A DNA stretch of 64,000 nt. It comes from Comamonadaceae bacterium (lineage in GTDB: Bacteria; Pseudomonadota; Gammaproteobacteria; Burkholderiales; Burkholderiaceae_C). Numbering within the stretch: the first letter of the stretch is position 1; the number at the start of each line of letters is the position of its first letter. Position numbers and translations under genes: made by a program. The notes below the pieces were generated by a model, which ran no database searches, was not told the origin of the DNA, and saw only the letters and a program-made list of their open reading frames with translations. This document shows positions 1 to 11,413 of this stretch, one piece after another. The stretch covers positions 89,339 to 153,338 of the forward strand of contig CANJPU010000003.1 in assembly GCA_947476285.1 (NCBI GenBank), given 5' to 3'.

Positions 1-1022
1 GAATCACTTCGCTCAAGGTCTACATGACCTACGACCTGCTGCGCTTGTCCGACGAGCAGATGCTCGACGTGTTGCTCGCCGCCGATCGCGAGAGCTCGCT
101 CGTCATGGTGCACGCGGAGAACAACGACATCATCAGGTGGATCGCCAGACGCTTGCTCGAACGCGGCCACACCGCGCCCAGGTTTCATGCGACCAGCCAC
201 CATCCTATCGCTGAATCCGAGGCGGCCCACCGAGTGATCGCACTGTCACGACTGCTGGACGTGCCCGCACTCATCGTGCATGTGTCGGGCATCGAGGCGG
301 TGAACACCATTCGCGATGCGAAGCGGCTGGGCGCAAGCATCTTTGCCGAGACCTGCCCGCAATATCTCTTTCTCACTGCGCAGGACGCAGACCGCCCAGG
401 CCTGGAAGGCGCGAAGTGGTGCTGCAGCCCGCCGCCACGCGACGCGCAGTCGCATGAAGCCGTCTGGGCCGGGCTCAAGGACGGCACCTTGCAACTGTTC
501 TCTTCCGACCATGCGCCTTACCGCTTTGACGAGACCGGCAAGCTGCCCAAGGGCCAGGCCACCACCTTCAAGGACATGGCCAATGGTGTGCCCGGTTTGC
601 AGGTGCGCATGCCCTTGCTGTTTTCTGAAGGAGTACGTAAGGGCCGCATCACCCTTCATGAATTCGTTGCCCTGACTTCCACCAATCACGCGCGCATGTA
701 TGGCCTGGCCGAGCGCAAAGGCAGCTTTGAGGTGGGCTGCGATGCCGACATCCTGGTCTGGGATGCGGACAAGCAGATCACCTTGTCGGCCGAGATGATG
801 AAGGACAATGCTGGCTACACACCCTACGAGGGCCGCGAGGTCACTGGCTGGCCTGAGGTGGTGGTGCTGCGCGGCAAGGTCATCGTCGAAGGCGGGCGGC
901 TCCTCGCGCAGCGCGGCTCGGGTCAGTTCATCCCCTGCGGCACGCCGGAACCGTTAGAGAGACACGGGAACCGAAGTGCCGACAGCGCCGTGGGCGCATT
1001 TCGCAAGCTCATCGGCGCTTGA
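1..1022 (+). CDS. Dihydropyrimidinase / D-hydantoinase family amidohydrolase (5' end outside window)
   Basis: This gene hydrolyses cyclic amides such as hydantoins or dihydropyrimidines in the cytoplasm. The reading frame is already open at base 3 and encodes ITSLKVYMTYD before the first in-window ATG at 24, so the gene begins upstream and only about the C-terminal 340 residues are present. Metal-site signatures of the family are visible: the Lys of SLKVYMTYD (normally carbamylated), VHAENND, VHVSG and SSDHAPY. The C-terminal segment with GCDADILVWD and VVLRGKVIVEGG is typical of the small beta-sandwich domain. A hydantoin racemase-like gene follows 48 bases downstream on the same strand, which favours a hydantoin/pyrimidine catabolic role. 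The exact substrate cannot be read from the sequence. Confidence 0.88.
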   Translation, partial: ITSLKVYMTYDLLRLSDEQMLDVLLAADRESSLVMVHAENNDIIRWIARRLLERGHTAPRFHATSHHPIAESEAAHRVIALSRLLDVPALIVHVSGIEAVNTIRDAKRLGASIFAETCPQYLFLTAQDADRPGLEGAKWCCSPPPRDAQSHEAVWAGLKDGTLQLFSSDHAPYRFDETGKLPKGQATTFKDMANGVPGLQVRMPLLFSEGVRKGRITLHEFVALTSTNHARMYGLAERKGSFEVGCDADILVWDADKQITLSAEMMKDNAGYTPYEGREVTGWPEVVVLRGKVIVEGGRLLAQRGSGQFIPCGTPEPLERHGNRSADSAVGAFRKLIGA

Positions 1023-1070
1023 GCCGAGCGCATCAGGCCGCAGAAAAATTGCAGCAAGAAGGTGAACAAC

Positions 1071-1739
1071 ATGCCTCATCGGATTCTGGTTATCAACCCC
1101 AACTCGAGCGAAGCCGTCACACGCGGGCTGGATGCCGCCATGCAATGCTTGCGCACCGAAGGCGAAGTCATCATCGATTGCGTCACCTTGCATGAAGGCC
1201 CGCCGGGCATAGAGACACAAGAGCACGCGGACAGCGTGGTGACGCCGCTGCTGAGACTGGTGCGCGAGTGCGAGCCGCGTTACGACGCCTTCGTCATCGC
1301 CTGCTACAGTGACCCGGGCCTGCACTCGGTGCGCGAGATCACGCCCAAGCCGGTGCTGGGCATCGCTGAGTCGGGTCTGCTCACTGCGCTCACGCTGGGC
1401 CACCGCATCGGCGTCATCGCCATCTTGCACAAATCAATCCCGCGGCACCTGCGTTACCTCGGCGCGATGGGCCTTGCCGGTCGGTTGGCTGCGGAACTGC
1501 CGCTGAACATGGGGGTGGCCGAACTCACCGATGAGGCGCGCACCTTCTCGCGACTCGTCGAGGTCGCCCGGGAATTGCGCGAGCGACACGCCGCTGACGT
1601 GATCGTGCTGGGCTGCGCCGGCATGGCGAGTTACCGCGCGCGCCTGCAGGCGACCATGAATGTGCCGGTCGTTGATCCGGCTCAGGCAGCGGTGGCGGCT
1701 GCCATCGGTCGGGTGAAACTGGGCTGGCACAGTGCATGA
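1071..1739 (+). CDS. Asp/Glu/hydantoin racemase family protein
   Basis: This is a cofactor-independent racemase of the Asp/Glu/hydantoin family, about 222 residues, the usual size for hydantoin racemase. It begins RILVINPNSSEAVT, the standard N-terminal strand and loop of the family. The two catalytic cysteines are in IACYSDPG and VLGCAGMA. An in-frame GTG lies at 1062, but the ATG at 1071 is preferred because AGAAGG (1057-1062) sits at good ribosome-binding distance. It follows the hydantoinase gene, so it would racemise hydantoins to make both enantiomers available. An aspartate or arylmalonate-type substrate is not excluded. Confidence 0.8.
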   Translation: MPHRILVINPNSSEAVTRGLDAAMQCLRTEGEVIIDCVTLHEGPPGIETQEHADSVVTPLLRLVRECEPRYDAFVIACYSDPGLHSVREITPKPVLGIAESGLLTALTLGHRIGVIAILHKSIPRHLRYLGAMGLAGRLAAELPLNMGVAELTDEARTFSRLVEVARELRERHAADVIVLGCAGMASYRARLQATMNVPVVDPAQAAVAAAIGRVKLGWHSA

Positions 1740-1746
1740 CACCCCG

Positions 1747-1780
1747 GCTGCGGCCCTCTGAGGCCGAAGCGGGCCGCAGC
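1747..1780. terminator. Hairpin between convergent genes, likely bidirectional terminator
   Basis: A perfect 10-bp inverted repeat (GCTGCGGCCC at 1747-1756, GGGCCGCAGC at 1771-1780) with a 14-base loop fills the 43-base gap between the convergent racemase and EF-G-like genes. There is no T-run on either side, so it is a stem-only candidate. Confidence 0.5.
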
Positions 1781-1782
1781 AC

Positions 1783-3837
1783 TCAGCTCTCCTCTTTCAC
1801 CCGGTACTGCGATGCCAATTGCGATTGCAGCGCCGGCGGCACCGCCTCATAGTGGCTGAACTCCAGCGTGAAGCGGCCTTGGCCGCCAGTCAGTGCGTTC
1901 AGGCGTGACTGATAGCTCGCCAGCTCCGACAGCGGCGCCTGCGCCAGCACCGCCAGGCCCGATGCGGCCGAGTCGGTGCCGCTCACCTGGCCCCTGCGCG
2001 ACGCCAGGTCGCCAGTGATGTCGCCTATGCTTTGTTCGGGCGCGGTGATCTCCACATGCACGATGGGTTCAAGCAAGCTGGGCCGCGCCGCCTGCACTGC
2101 CGCGACCAATGCCTTGCGCCCTGCGGTAATGAAGGCGATCTCCTTGCTGTCCACTGTGTGGTGCTTGCCGTCATAAACGATCACTCGCAGGTCCACCACC
2201 GGATAGCCTGCCACCACGCCGGCCTCCAGCGCCAGGCGCACGCCTTTTTCCACAGCGGGCATGAAGTTGTAGGGAATCGCGCCGCCCTTCACATGGTCGA
2301 CGAATTCGAATCCCGCACCGCGCGCAAGCGGTTCCACACGCAGAAACACTTCGCCGAACTGCCCGGCGCCGCCGGTCTGCTTCTTGTGCCGATGATGCCC
2401 CTCGGCCGGCGCGGTGATGGTCTCGCGGTAGGCAATGCGCGGCGGCCGGGTGATGACCTCGCATTTGTGCACATCGGTCAAGCGCTCAAGCAAGGTGCGC
2501 AGATGCAGCTCGCCCAGGCCGTAAACCACGCTCTCGTTGGTCACCGCCACATGGTCTAGCCGCAGGCAAGGGTCTTCGCTGACCAGCTTGTGCAAGATGT
2601 CGTGCAGCCGCTGCTCATCGCCGCGCCGTTTGGGCTCGATCGCCAGGCCATGCACCGGCACGGGAAAGTCCAATGGCTTGAGGTGGATGTGGTCGTCCTC
2701 GGGTGCGTCGTGCAGCACCGCATCGAAATGCAGCTCATCGACCTTCGAAATGGCGCAGATGTCGCCCGGAAACGCGCGGGCAATCTCGGTGAACTCCTTG
2801 CCCTGCAGCGCGAACAGGTGGCCCACCTTGAAGGGCCGGCGCGCGTCGCCCACATAGAGCTGGCTGCCCGCGCTCAAGGTGCCCTGATGCACCCGCAACA
2901 CGCCCACCTTGCCGACGTAAGGGTCCTGGGTGATCTTGAAGACATGGGCCAACACATGCAGGCTGGGGTCTGGCAGGGCCAACAGCGGCTGGGCCTCGTC
3001 GCCCTCTCCCTTGAGAAAGGCAGGAGGATTGCCCTCGGACGGGTTGGGCAGCAAGCGCGCGATCACATCCAGCAGCTCGGGCACGCCCGCGCCCGTGCGA
3101 GCCGAGACGAAGCAGATCGGAATCAGATGCCCTTCACGCAAAGCCTGTTCCAGAGGCGCATGCAATTCCGAGGGATCGACGTCGCCATCGTTGAGATAGC
3201 GTTCGACAAATGCGGCATCGACCTCCACCACTTGCTCCACCAGCGCTCGATGCGCTTGCTCGACCGAAGAAAAATCAGTGCCCGGCCCTTGTTGCGCCAT
3301 GTTGAAGAAGCAATCCACCACCTTGGCCCCGCGCTCGGCCGGCAGGTTCACAGGCAGGCATTCGCGGCCGAAGACTTCCTGAATCTGCTGCACAAGGGCC
3401 TCCAGGTTCACGCCTTGTGCATCGATCTTGTTCACGATGATCAGACGGTCACGCTCGCGCTGCGCAGCCCACTGCATCATGCGCACGGCCATGGGTTCGA
3501 TGCCGGCGGTCGCGCTGATCACCACTGCGGCGGTTTCCACCGCTTCCAGCGCCGGCAGAGACTGACCCAGAAAATCCGGCGCACCCGGTGTGTCGATCAA
3601 ATGGGCATGCACCCCTCGGTATCGCAGATTCAGGAGCGAGGCATTGAGCGAGCGCTGCGCCTTGCGCTCCAATGGATCGTAGTCGCTGACGGTGGAGCCG
3701 CGCTCAACGCTGCCCGGCGCGCCGATGGCGCCCGACTTGTGCAGCAAGGCTTCCACCAGACTGGTCTTGCCCGAGGTGGCGGGGCCAACCAGGGCCAGGG
3801 TGCGTAGCGCGGCAATATCCGCAGAGGTGGTCGCCAT
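1783..3837 (-). CDS. Elongation factor G-like GTPase (second EF-G type)
   Basis: This is a translational GTPase of the EF-G superfamily, 684 residues, close to EF-G length. The G domain shows G1 GPATSGKTS (around residue 18), G3 DTPG and G4 NKID, followed by domain II and the C-terminal EF-G domain IV/V region (KKQTGGAGQFGEVFLRVEP and later YNFMPAVEKGV). G1 departs from the GHVDAGKTT of the main FusA, and no ribosomal-protein or tuf neighbours are present, so this is an accessory paralogue. It lies 95 bases after the flavoprotein gene at the end of the leftward phosphonate arm. It has a ribosome-binding site (AAAGGA) before ATG and may have its own promoter. Its cellular role is not evident. 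Confidence 0.85.
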   Translation of the reverse strand: MATTSADIAALRTLALVGPATSGKTSLVEALLHKSGAIGAPGSVERGSTVSDYDPLERKAQRSLNASLLNLRYRGVHAHLIDTPGAPDFLGQSLPALEAVETAAVVISATAGIEPMAVRMMQWAAQRERDRLIIVNKIDAQGVNLEALVQQIQEVFGRECLPVNLPAERGAKVVDCFFNMAQQGPGTDFSSVEQAHRALVEQVVEVDAAFVERYLNDGDVDPSELHAPLEQALREGHLIPICFVSARTGAGVPELLDVIARLLPNPSEGNPPAFLKGEGDEAQPLLALPDPSLHVLAHVFKITQDPYVGKVGVLRVHQGTLSAGSQLYVGDARRPFKVGHLFALQGKEFTEIARAFPGDICAISKVDELHFDAVLHDAPEDDHIHLKPLDFPVPVHGLAIEPKRRGDEQRLHDILHKLVSEDPCLRLDHVAVTNESVVYGLGELHLRTLLERLTDVHKCEVITRPPRIAYRETITAPAEGHHRHKKQTGGAGQFGEVFLRVEPLARGAGFEFVDHVKGGAIPYNFMPAVEKGVRLALEAGVVAGYPVVDLRVIVYDGKHHTVDSKEIAFITAGRKALVAAVQAARPSLLEPIVHVEITAPEQSIGDITGDLASRRGQVSGTDSAASGLAVLAQAPLSELASYQSRLNALTGGQGRFTLEFSHYEAVPPALQSQLASQYRVKEES

Positions 3838-3932
3838 TGCAGAGTCCTTTCACGAAAAGCAATGCCATGTTAAGCCACGTCGGGGGGCTTTGGTTTGTTC
3901 TGGGGCAAGAACTGTTGCGCTGACCGCTGCGC

Positions 3933-6347
3933 TCAGGCGCCAGATGCCGGCCAGCGGTCATGCAGTTGAACAGCCACCCGCTCACCCCACAAATTGATTT
4001 CCGCGCTGGCGCCCCGGTGCTCACTTTGGGCAGGGGCGCCGCGCACATAGCCCAGCGCGACACAGGCGCCGGCCAGCGGGCTGAATCCGGCCGAAGATAT
4101 TTCGCCGACCGGTTGGCCTTCGTGCAAGATGGTTTCGCCGCCCCAGGCGTACACACCGGGCGGCAGTACCAATGTCACCAGCTTCTTGCGTAGCGGCTGG
4201 CCCTGGCTTGCCTTGAGCGCGGCTTGCCCGATGAAGGGCGAAGGCTTGTCGGGCTTGACGCTGAAGGCCAGTCCCGCTTCCCAGGGCGACTCATCTGGCC
4301 CGAGCTCTGCACCCCAGGCTCTGCGGCCCTGCTCGATGCGCAGCGCGTCCAGTGCGTAGTAGCCGGCGTTGCGCAAGCCCAGGTCTTGGCCAGCCCGCAT
4401 CAACTCCAGATAGACATGCCGGCACATCTCCACCGGCACATACAGCTCAAAGCCTGGCCCGCCCACATAACTCATGCGGGCTGCGCGCACGCGGGCAAAG
4501 CCCAAGTCAATGTCGCGAGTCCATGAGAACTTCAGCGCCTGCGCCGAAAGATCATCGGGACTGACCCGGGCCAGCAACTCGCGCGCCTTGGGGCCCATCA
4601 CCGACAGCACGCTGTACATGGGTGACACATCGGTGAGCATGGCATGACTGCCGGGCTCGATATGGCGGCTGATCCAGTCAAAGTCGCGGGTGGCCTGGGC
4701 CGAGCCGGTGACGATCAAGAAGCGCCCCGGTGCCTCCCGCGTCACCGTCAGATCGCTCTCGATGCCGCCGCGTTCATTGAGCATGGGCGTGTAGACCATC
4801 TTGCCCACCGGCACGTCCATCTCGTTGGCGCACAGCCGTTGCAGAGTTGCCAGCGCATCGTTGCCTTGCAGCAGCAGCTTGGAAAAAGAGCTCTGGTCGT
4901 AAAGGGCCACAGCCTCACGGGTGGCCTGCTGCTCGGCGATCACCCAGGGCAGCCAGCCGGGTGTGTCCAGCGTGTGGGCGGGTGCTGGCATGTCGGCGCC
5001 TGCTTTGAAATAGTTGGCCCGCTCCCAGCCGTTCTTGCTGCCAAACTCCGCCCCTTGTTCGGACAGTAGGTCATATAAAGGTGATGTGCGCAGCGGGCGA
5101 GCCGTCTGCAGTTCCTGGCGCGGCCAGCGCATGGCGTAGTGCAAACCCAGCGTCTCACCGGTGCGCTCGGCCAGGGCTTTGCGGTTGCCGGTGAAGGGCG
5201 CGAAGCGGCGGATGTCCACATCCCACAGATCGGTGCTGGGCTCGCCAGCGACAATCCACTCGGCCATCAGGCGGCCAGCACCGCCACTGTTGGCTATGCC
5301 GGCGGAATTGAAGCCGGCGCAAACGAAGTAGTTGCGCAATTCGGGCGCCTCGCCCAGGATGAAATTGCCATCGGGCGTGAAACTCTCCGGCCCGTTGAGC
5401 AGCATCTTGATCTGCGCTGTCTCAAGGCAAGGCGTGCGGTGCATTGCGTTTGTCATCAGGATCTCGAACTGCGCCCAGTCCTCATCGAGCAGTGCGAATT
5501 GAAAGCTGCTGGGGATGGGGTCCACCTTCCAGGGCTTGGCCTTGGGCTCGAAGCCACCCATCAGCAGGCCGCCGACTTCTTCCTTGTAATAGATGAAGCC
5601 ATCAGGGTCGCGCATCACCGGCAGCATCGGGTGCACGCCGGCGATCTGGTCGGTGACGATGTAGAAGTGCTCGGCCGAAAACAATGGCACGTTCACGCCG
5701 GCCAGCGCGCCGAACTGCCGCGCCCACTGGCCCGCGCAATTGACCAGCAGCTCGCAGCGCACATCGCCCAGTGCGGTGCGCACTGCAGTCACGCGGCCGT
5801 CCTGAGAGAGCACCCCGGTGACTTCAACGTCTTCCACAATGCGCACGCCCAGTTGGCGCGCCCCTTTGGCCAGCGACATGCACAGGTCGGCCGGGTTGGC
5901 CTTGCCGTCGCCGGGAAGCCACAAGGCACCTTGCAAGTCGTCTGTGCGCATCACCGGAAAATGCTCGCCAGCCTCGGCCGGAGAGATCTCGTGGCATTCC
6001 ACGCCAAAGCTGCGCGCCAGCGCAAGCTGCTTTCTCAACACCTTCATGCGCTCAGGCGTGCGCGCCACGTTGACGCTGCCACACTGACGCCAGCCGGTGG
6101 CCAGGCCGGTCTGCGCCTCCAGAGTCTGATACAGCTCAATGCCGTACTTGCTCATCTGCGTCATGCTGCGGTTGGGCCGCATCTGGCCCACCAGGCCGGC
6201 TGCGTGCCAGGTGGTGCCGCAAGTGAGCTTGCCCTGCTCGATCAGCAGCACATCGCTGCGGCCCATTCGCGCCAGGTGATAGGCGACGGAGCAGCCGACG
6301 ATGCCGCCTCCGACGATGACAATCTGCGCCTGAGTTGGAAGCGTCAT
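3933..6347 (-). CDS. FAD-dependent oxidoreductase with GcvT domain (dimethylglycine/sarcosine dehydrogenase-like)
   Basis: This large flavoenzyme (804 residues) has the dimethylglycine/sarcosine dehydrogenase architecture. An N-terminal DAO-type FAD fold has GGGIVGCSVAYHLA (residues 13-26) and TTWHAAG, whose His48 matches the residue that covalently holds FAD in this family. A short FAO-M linker follows near residues 370-425, then a folate-binding GcvT domain and its C-terminal barrel (about 430-804). Known members oxidatively demethylate N-methylated glycines, passing the methyl group to tetrahydrofolate. The gene starts 7 bases after the EamA gene in the phosphonate arm. That suggests it handles an N-methyl amine released from a phosphonate, for example via betaine, but this is inference. 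Substrate identity is open. Confidence 0.82.
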   Translation of the reverse strand: MTLPTQAQIVIVGGGIVGCSVAYHLARMGRSDVLLIEQGKLTCGTTWHAAGLVGQMRPNRSMTQMSKYGIELYQTLEAQTGLATGWRQCGSVNVARTPERMKVLRKQLALARSFGVECHEISPAEAGEHFPVMRTDDLQGALWLPGDGKANPADLCMSLAKGARQLGVRIVEDVEVTGVLSQDGRVTAVRTALGDVRCELLVNCAGQWARQFGALAGVNVPLFSAEHFYIVTDQIAGVHPMLPVMRDPDGFIYYKEEVGGLLMGGFEPKAKPWKVDPIPSSFQFALLDEDWAQFEILMTNAMHRTPCLETAQIKMLLNGPESFTPDGNFILGEAPELRNYFVCAGFNSAGIANSGGAGRLMAEWIVAGEPSTDLWDVDIRRFAPFTGNRKALAERTGETLGLHYAMRWPRQELQTARPLRTSPLYDLLSEQGAEFGSKNGWERANYFKAGADMPAPAHTLDTPGWLPWVIAEQQATREAVALYDQSSFSKLLLQGNDALATLQRLCANEMDVPVGKMVYTPMLNERGGIESDLTVTREAPGRFLIVTGSAQATRDFDWISRHIEPGSHAMLTDVSPMYSVLSVMGPKARELLARVSPDDLSAQALKFSWTRDIDLGFARVRAARMSYVGGPGFELYVPVEMCRHVYLELMRAGQDLGLRNAGYYALDALRIEQGRRAWGAELGPDESPWEAGLAFSVKPDKPSPFIGQAALKASQGQPLRKKLVTLVLPPGVYAWGGETILHEGQPVGEISSAGFSPLAGACVALGYVRGAPAQSEHRGASAEINLWGERVAVQLHDRWPASGA

Positions 6348-6354
6348 GGATCAA

Positions 6355-7212
6355 TCAGCCAAGTCGAAGCGCCATCACACCGGCCACAATGGTCGCCGTG
6401 CCGATGACGCGCCGCACGGTGAAAGTTTCCTTGAGAAACCAAGTGCCCAACAGCGCCGCGAACAGCACTGAAGTCTCGCGCAGCGCGGCCACCGTGGCCA
6501 CCGGCGCGCGGGTCATGGCCCACAGCGCAATGCCGTAAGAGCCCAGTGACGCGGCGGCAGCGCCTGCGGCCACGGGCCAACGCATGCGCGCATAAGGCCA
6601 AACCACCGCGCCGCCCCGGCGCATGAACACCAGCAAGGCAAAAGGCCAGCCGTCCAGCACGAACAGAGCCGCCACATACTGCAATGCCGTGCCGCCGTTG
6701 CCGACGGCGGTGCGCGCACCCAGTGCGTCCACCAGTGTGTAGATGCCGATGACCACTGCATTGGCCAGCGCAAAAGCAACGGCGCGCGGGCTCTCCAGCG
6801 CATGGCGGGACAAACCCAGTGCCAGCACGCCGCAGCTCACGCCCAGCACGCCGGCCCAGGCCAGGGGGCTGAGCGACTCTCCCAACGCCAGGCTGGAGGC
6901 CAGCGCCACCAGCAGCGGCGCGGTGCCGCGCATCAGCGGATAGGTCAGGCCCAGGTCGCCATGCTGATAGGCCTCGGCCAGAGCGATGTAGTAGGCGATG
7001 TGTATCACCACCGAAGCAAATATGTAGGGCCAGGCGGCCGCTGGCGGCAGGCCCGTGACCAGCACCAGCGGGATGCCGATGAAGGAGCCCAGCATGTGGA
7101 TCACCGCGGTGTCCAGCGCCTTGTCCGAGCTGGACTTGACCAGCGCGTTCCAGCTTGCATGCAGCAGCGCGCCGAACAATACCGCTGCGGCCACTGGCCA
7201 GGTCAGGCTCAT
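6355..7212 (-). CDS. EamA/DMT-family inner-membrane transporter
   Basis: This is a drug/metabolite transporter of 285 residues with about ten predicted membrane helices arranged as two EamA repeats, the normal size and shape of the family. The segment YQHGDLGLTYPLMRGTAPLLVAL is typical of the first repeat and ETSVLFAALLGTWFLKE of the second. Its start overlaps the stop of the HD-oxygenase gene by four bases (ATGA), so the two are translationally coupled. In this setting it could export an amine or amino acid released by phosphonate breakdown, but the family gives no substrate. Confidence 0.82.
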   Translation of the reverse strand: MSLTWPVAAAVLFGALLHASWNALVKSSSDKALDTAVIHMLGSFIGIPLVLVTGLPPAAAWPYIFASVVIHIAYYIALAEAYQHGDLGLTYPLMRGTAPLLVALASSLALGESLSPLAWAGVLGVSCGVLALGLSRHALESPRAVAFALANAVVIGIYTLVDALGARTAVGNGGTALQYVAALFVLDGWPFALLVFMRRGGAVVWPYARMRWPVAAGAAAASLGSYGIALWAMTRAPVATVAALRETSVLFAALLGTWFLKETFTVRRVIGTATIVAGVMALRLG

Positions 7213-7787
7213 GGCACCCTCGCGTCCTGCGCGCCAGCGGCGTCTTGGCTGCAGCGGTGCGCGCGCGCGAGAAAATGCGAAAGCGGCGGCGTCACCCGCC
7301 CGGCCTGCTTGGCTGTGTCGTCCCAGATGCGCAGGCGCACCGCATCGGCTGCGCCTGCTTGTCGCATGAACGCCTGGGCCTGTTCATCAGTGAAGACGCC
7401 GCCTTGCAAGACCAGCGAGCGGCGCGAGTCGTCCGACAGTGAATCGAAATACGCTGGCCGCGTCGCGCACAGGTAGCGCTTGGCATCCACATGCAGCTTG
7501 ATCGCATCGAGCACCGCATTGCCGAACATGCCGCGCAAGAAGGGCAGGGCGCGGTATTGGTGAACGTCGTCCACGCCCTTGAGTGTGGGTGTCTCGCCCA
7601 GATCGTGCAGCAGGTGGCCCAGGTCATGCAGCAGGGCCGCCGTCACCAGCTCGTCGCTGGCGCCCTCGGCCTCGGCCAGCGATGCCGATTGCAGCGCGTG
7701 TTCAAGTTGTGTCACCGCCTCGCCGCTGTATTGCTCGGCGCCGCGCTGCGCAAAGAGCTGTTCGATGTCGGCCAGTGTCAGTGCCAT
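7209..7787 (-). CDS. phnZ: HD-domain phosphonate oxygenase (PhnZ/TmpB type)
   Basis: This is an HD-fold mixed-valent di-iron oxygenase of the family that cleaves C-P bonds of alpha-hydroxylated aminophosphonates (192 residues, PhnZ size). By position relative to PhnZ, the metal ligands are all present: His30, His54-Asp55 in LLHDLGH, His76, His99 and the Asp of IWDD. The Tyr-x-x-Glu lid (Tyr20, Glu23 in YSGE) is also there. PhnZ gives glycine plus phosphate from 2-amino-1-hydroxyethylphosphonate; the relative TmpB gives glycine betaine from the trimethylated analogue. The Fe/2-oxoglutarate hydroxylase that normally supplies the substrate is not in this window. The neighbouring dimethylglycine dehydrogenase-like gene makes the TmpB option worth testing. 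Confidence 0.8.
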   Translation of the reverse strand: MALTLADIEQLFAQRGAEQYSGEAVTQLEHALQSASLAEAEGASDELVTAALLHDLGHLLHDLGETPTLKGVDDVHQYRALPFLRGMFGNAVLDAIKLHVDAKRYLCATRPAYFDSLSDDSRRSLVLQGGVFTDEQAQAFMRQAGAADAVRLRIWDDTAKQAGRVTPPLSHFLARAHRCSQDAAGAQDARVP

Positions 7788-7823
7788 GCTGCGTCGCTTG
7801 TTGCTTTGTGCGCTTGTGCCCGC

Positions 7824-11218
<3,395 letters not shown>

Positions 11219-11244
11219 CCAGGCATTAAATGCAGCAAGCGCCG

Positions 11245-11258
11245 GATTGTCAACAATC
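11245..11258. promoter_or_regulatory. Candidate GntR-family operator
   Basis: GATTGT-CA-ACAATC is a perfect 6-bp inverted repeat with a 2-base centre, the half-site geometry used by FCD-type GntR regulators (TTGTnnACAA). It lies between the divergent regulator gene and the AEP import operon, 12 bases from the candidate -35 box at 11271. Confidence 0.55.
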
Positions 11259-11270
11259 TGCAAAAAACAA

Positions 11271-11299
11271 TTGACATCATTTGGAGGCCAGCGTTAAAT
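11271..11299 (+). promoter_or_regulatory. Candidate sigma-70 promoter for AEP import operon
   Basis: TTGACA (11271-11276), a 17-base spacer and TTAAAT (11294-11299) face the importer operon. The -35 is perfect and the -10 is a partial match. A leader of roughly 110 bases to the start codon would follow. Confidence 0.5.
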
Positions 11300-11413
11300 G
11301 ATCCGAGACGCGTGCGGGTGGCTGGCGGGTGTTCGCCCTTATTCATCGCTTTGGTCATCGTACGGTCATCCTGGTCAGTGACAGTCAAAACCCATGTTCT
11401 TGAGGAGACCCTT

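Noticed and set aside
185..689. Opposite-strand and alternative-frame open frames over the hydantoinase gene, and many similar ones across the window
   Set aside because: They are shadows of strongly supported genes in GC-rich DNA, with Arg/Ala/His-rich translations and no domains.
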